Positions 12,061-13,129 of a stretch of 13,129 nucleotides of DNA are shown one piece after another. The stretch is from an uncultured Clostridia bacterium (lineage in GTDB: Bacteria; Bacillota; Clostridia; Christensenellales; Aristaeellaceae), in assembly GCA_934631055.1 (NCBI GenBank), contig CAKTXP010000050.1:1-13129 (forward strand). Direction: 5' to 3'. The translations under genes and the position numbers were made by a program. Positions within the stretch are counted from its first letter, which is position 1. Every line of letters begins with the position of its first letter. Below the pieces are notes generated by a model that was given only the letters and a program-made list of their open reading frames with translations, had not been told where the DNA came from and did not search any database.

Positions 12061-12777
12061 TTACAGATTCCTCGTCCGCACCGTCCGGATATTCGGATAT
12101 TCGGACAGCGTGCCAATGAGATCGACATAGCTCATCTTAGAGGGCATGGTCAGCGTGTACAGATTGGTGTACAGATTTCCCTCCGGCCGGCTTTCCGCGT
12201 GGAAATCGACGTCCAGCACGGTCACGCCCAGATTCATAAAGTATTCGTTGAGGAACGCCAGCGTCTGCGTGCGGTGAATGAACTGCACCTCCAGCCGCTT
12301 GAGCGTATTGACGTGAACGATGCGCTGCATCAGTTTCAGAACGACCAGCACGATCGCGCCTGCCGCCAGCGCCATAACGATATAGCCCGATCCGACTGCC
12401 AGCCCGATGCACGCCGTACACCAGAGGGAAGCCGCCGTCGTCAAGCCGGATATCTTATGGTCGCTCATGAATATGGTTCCCGCGCCCAAAAAGCCGACGC
12501 CCGACACGACCGACGTCGTGATGCGCCCCATGCTGACGCCGATGGACGCGTTGCCCAGCGCGACCGCATCCGCGATAGACTGGCACTCGATCATAGAGAC
12601 CAGCGCCGCGCCCACGCAGACCAGCACATGCGTGCGCATACCGGCAGGGCGGTTCTTAATCTCGCGGTCAATGCCGATGATCGCGCCGATCAGCACCGCC
12701 ACGCCGATACGCAGCAGCACCGCGCCGATAGAGAGCGGCTGACCGAATGCCCCAAACCCTTTTAGAAGATCTGCCAA
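12061..12777 (-). CDS. MgtC/SapB family membrane protein
   Basis: 238-aa protein with a five-helix N-terminal MgtC domain (residues 15-150) and a soluble ACT-like C-terminal domain (160-238). The conserved motifs are GIDREIKNRPAGMRTHVLVC, GRITTSVVSGVGFLGAGTIF and GLTTAASLWCTACIGLAVG. Relatives support growth at low magnesium, and in Salmonella MgtC inhibits ATP synthase; the role here is inferred. The predicted start is TTG at 12777 with GAGGTG 7 nt upstream. A promoter (12828-12856) and a direct-repeat operator (12796-12815) precede it. The stop codon lies 4 bp from the palindromic repeat. Confidence 0.9.
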   Translation of the reverse strand: MADLLKGFGAFGQPLSIGAVLLRIGVAVLIGAIIGIDREIKNRPAGMRTHVLVCVGAALVSMIECQSIADAVALGNASIGVSMGRITTSVVSGVGFLGAGTIFMSDHKISGLTTAASLWCTACIGLAVGSGYIVMALAAGAIVLVVLKLMQRIVHVNTLKRLEVQFIHRTQTLAFLNEYFMNLGVTVLDVDFHAESRPEGNLYTNLYTLTMPSKMSYVDLIGTLSEYPNIRTVRTRNL

Positions 12778-12795
12778 TATTCCTCACCTCGTTCA

Positions 12796-12815
12796 ACGTT
12801 AAATATACGTTAAAT
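12796..12815. promoter_or_regulatory. PhoP-box-like direct repeat before the MgtC gene
   Basis: ACGTTAAAT occurs at 12796-12804 and 12807-12815, an exact 11-bp period. On the minus strand this reads TTAACG-N5-TTAACG, close to the B. subtilis PhoP box (TTAACA-N5-TTAACA). It lies just downstream of the predicted start site, a position for repression. Confidence 0.55.
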
Positions 12816-12827
12816 TCAGATTGATTC

Positions 12828-12856
12828 ATTATACCGTATCGCCCATCTCCACGCAA
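12828..12856 (-). promoter_or_regulatory. Sigma-A promoter of the MgtC gene
   Basis: Minus strand TTGCGT (12851-12856), 17-bp spacer, perfect TATAAT (12828-12833). Predicted start near 12821, about 44 nt before the TTG start codon. Confidence 0.75.
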
Positions 12857-12877
12857 GCGTCCGCCGCACTTTTTTCA

Positions 12878-12906
12878 TTGACAGCTCCATTTTCCCGCCT
12901 TATACT
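12878..12906 (+). promoter_or_regulatory. Strong rightward promoter divergent from MgtC
   Basis: TTGACA (12878-12883), 17-bp spacer, TATACT (12901-12906), 11 of 12 consensus bases. Transcription would start near 12913 and run straight through the palindrome cluster. No gene lies downstream within the window. Confidence 0.75.
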
Positions 12907-12923
12907 GACGTAAAGAAAGACGA

Positions 12924-13125
12924 TGAGGGCTCTGCCCTCAAACTCCCGGCAGGGAATTGAATTCCCTGCACCCTTCATTACGCTATCGCTGCGCGATAGC
13001 TGAAGATAAATCAAATTCCCCCTGTTTTTCCGCCGCTTCGTAGTGGTTTAAATCTGTTTATTATATCATCCATTTATCGCAAAGCGATAAATGAAGTGGG
13101 AAATCCAAGAACCTCAGGTTCTTGG
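12924..13125. repeat. Cluster of five perfect palindromes
   Basis: Stems with very short loops lie at 12924-12940 (TGAGGGC/GCCCTCA), 12949-12969 (GCAGGGAATT/AATTCCCTGC), 12982-13000 (GCTATCGC/GCGATAGC, with an outer CTTCA/TGAAG), 13071-13093 (CATTTATCGC/GCGATAAATG) and 13105-13125 (CCAAGAACC/GGTTCTTGG). No open frame with a ribosome binding site is present. It looks like a composite REP-type repeat or a highly structured RNA, and it may continue past the window. Confidence 0.8.
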
Positions 13126-13129
13126 TGGG

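Noticed and set aside
12199..12765. 188-aa plus-strand open frame within the MgtC gene
   Set aside because: Antisense shadow; Asp/His/Arg-rich with no ribosome binding site.
12829..13014. 61-aa minus-strand open frame upstream of MgtC
   Set aside because: It spans the MgtC promoter and three palindromes and shows no recognisable features or ribosome binding site.

Overview
The window looks like chromosome from an anaerobic low-to-mid GC Gram-positive, most likely a gut-type member of the Clostridia. The evidence is sigma-A type promoters (several TTGACA-N17-TATAAT), strong AGGAGG ribosome binding sites, a rubredoxin-first (reverse) rubrerythrin, a PerR/Fur regulator, a YhaM exoribonuclease, a YdhR-type ROK fructokinase and numerous short palindromic repeats. 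No RNA gene, transposase, integrase or CRISPR array is visible.

Layout. Positions 1-105 are a truncated copy of the 3' end of the rubrerythrin gene. A distinctly AT-rich stretch follows (106-2797). It holds an unrecognised two-gene operon (264-aa soluble protein plus 176-aa four-helix membrane protein), an XRE-type regulator on the minus strand, and a small membrane protein whose C-terminal zinc ribbon is cut off by an in-frame TAA. The intact rubrerythrin gene begins exactly where the AT-rich stretch ends, so the stretch is bracketed by about 105 bp direct repeats of the rubrerythrin 3' end (4 mismatches). This has the form of a small acquired island, and it is the most likely place for an undescribed system.

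2799-4097 (minus strand) is an oxidative-stress block: a small membrane protein, a PerR-like regulator with two Fur-type boxes and a near-consensus promoter, and the reverse rubrerythrin. 4123-7912 (minus) is a complete galactose/methyl-galactoside ABC transporter operon, mglB-mglA-mglC. It has a perfect consensus promoter, a hairpin after mglB and a good terminator after mglC. 8096-9191 (plus) is yhaM with its promoter and a 22-bp terminator stem, followed by two tandem 97-bp repeats that each end in a terminator-like hairpin. 9381-10389 (minus) is a ROK fructokinase. 10613-11983 (plus) is a MATE efflux protein with a structured leader; its last 16 codons lie inside a 123-bp palindromic repeat. 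12061-12777 (minus) is an MgtC/SapB protein with a PhoP-box-like direct repeat. The window ends with a consensus rightward promoter firing into a cluster of five perfect palindromes.

Functionally, sugar uptake (Mgl) and sugar phosphorylation (ROK kinase) are near each other but separately transcribed. PerR and rubrerythrin form a classical peroxide-sensing and peroxide-removing pair.
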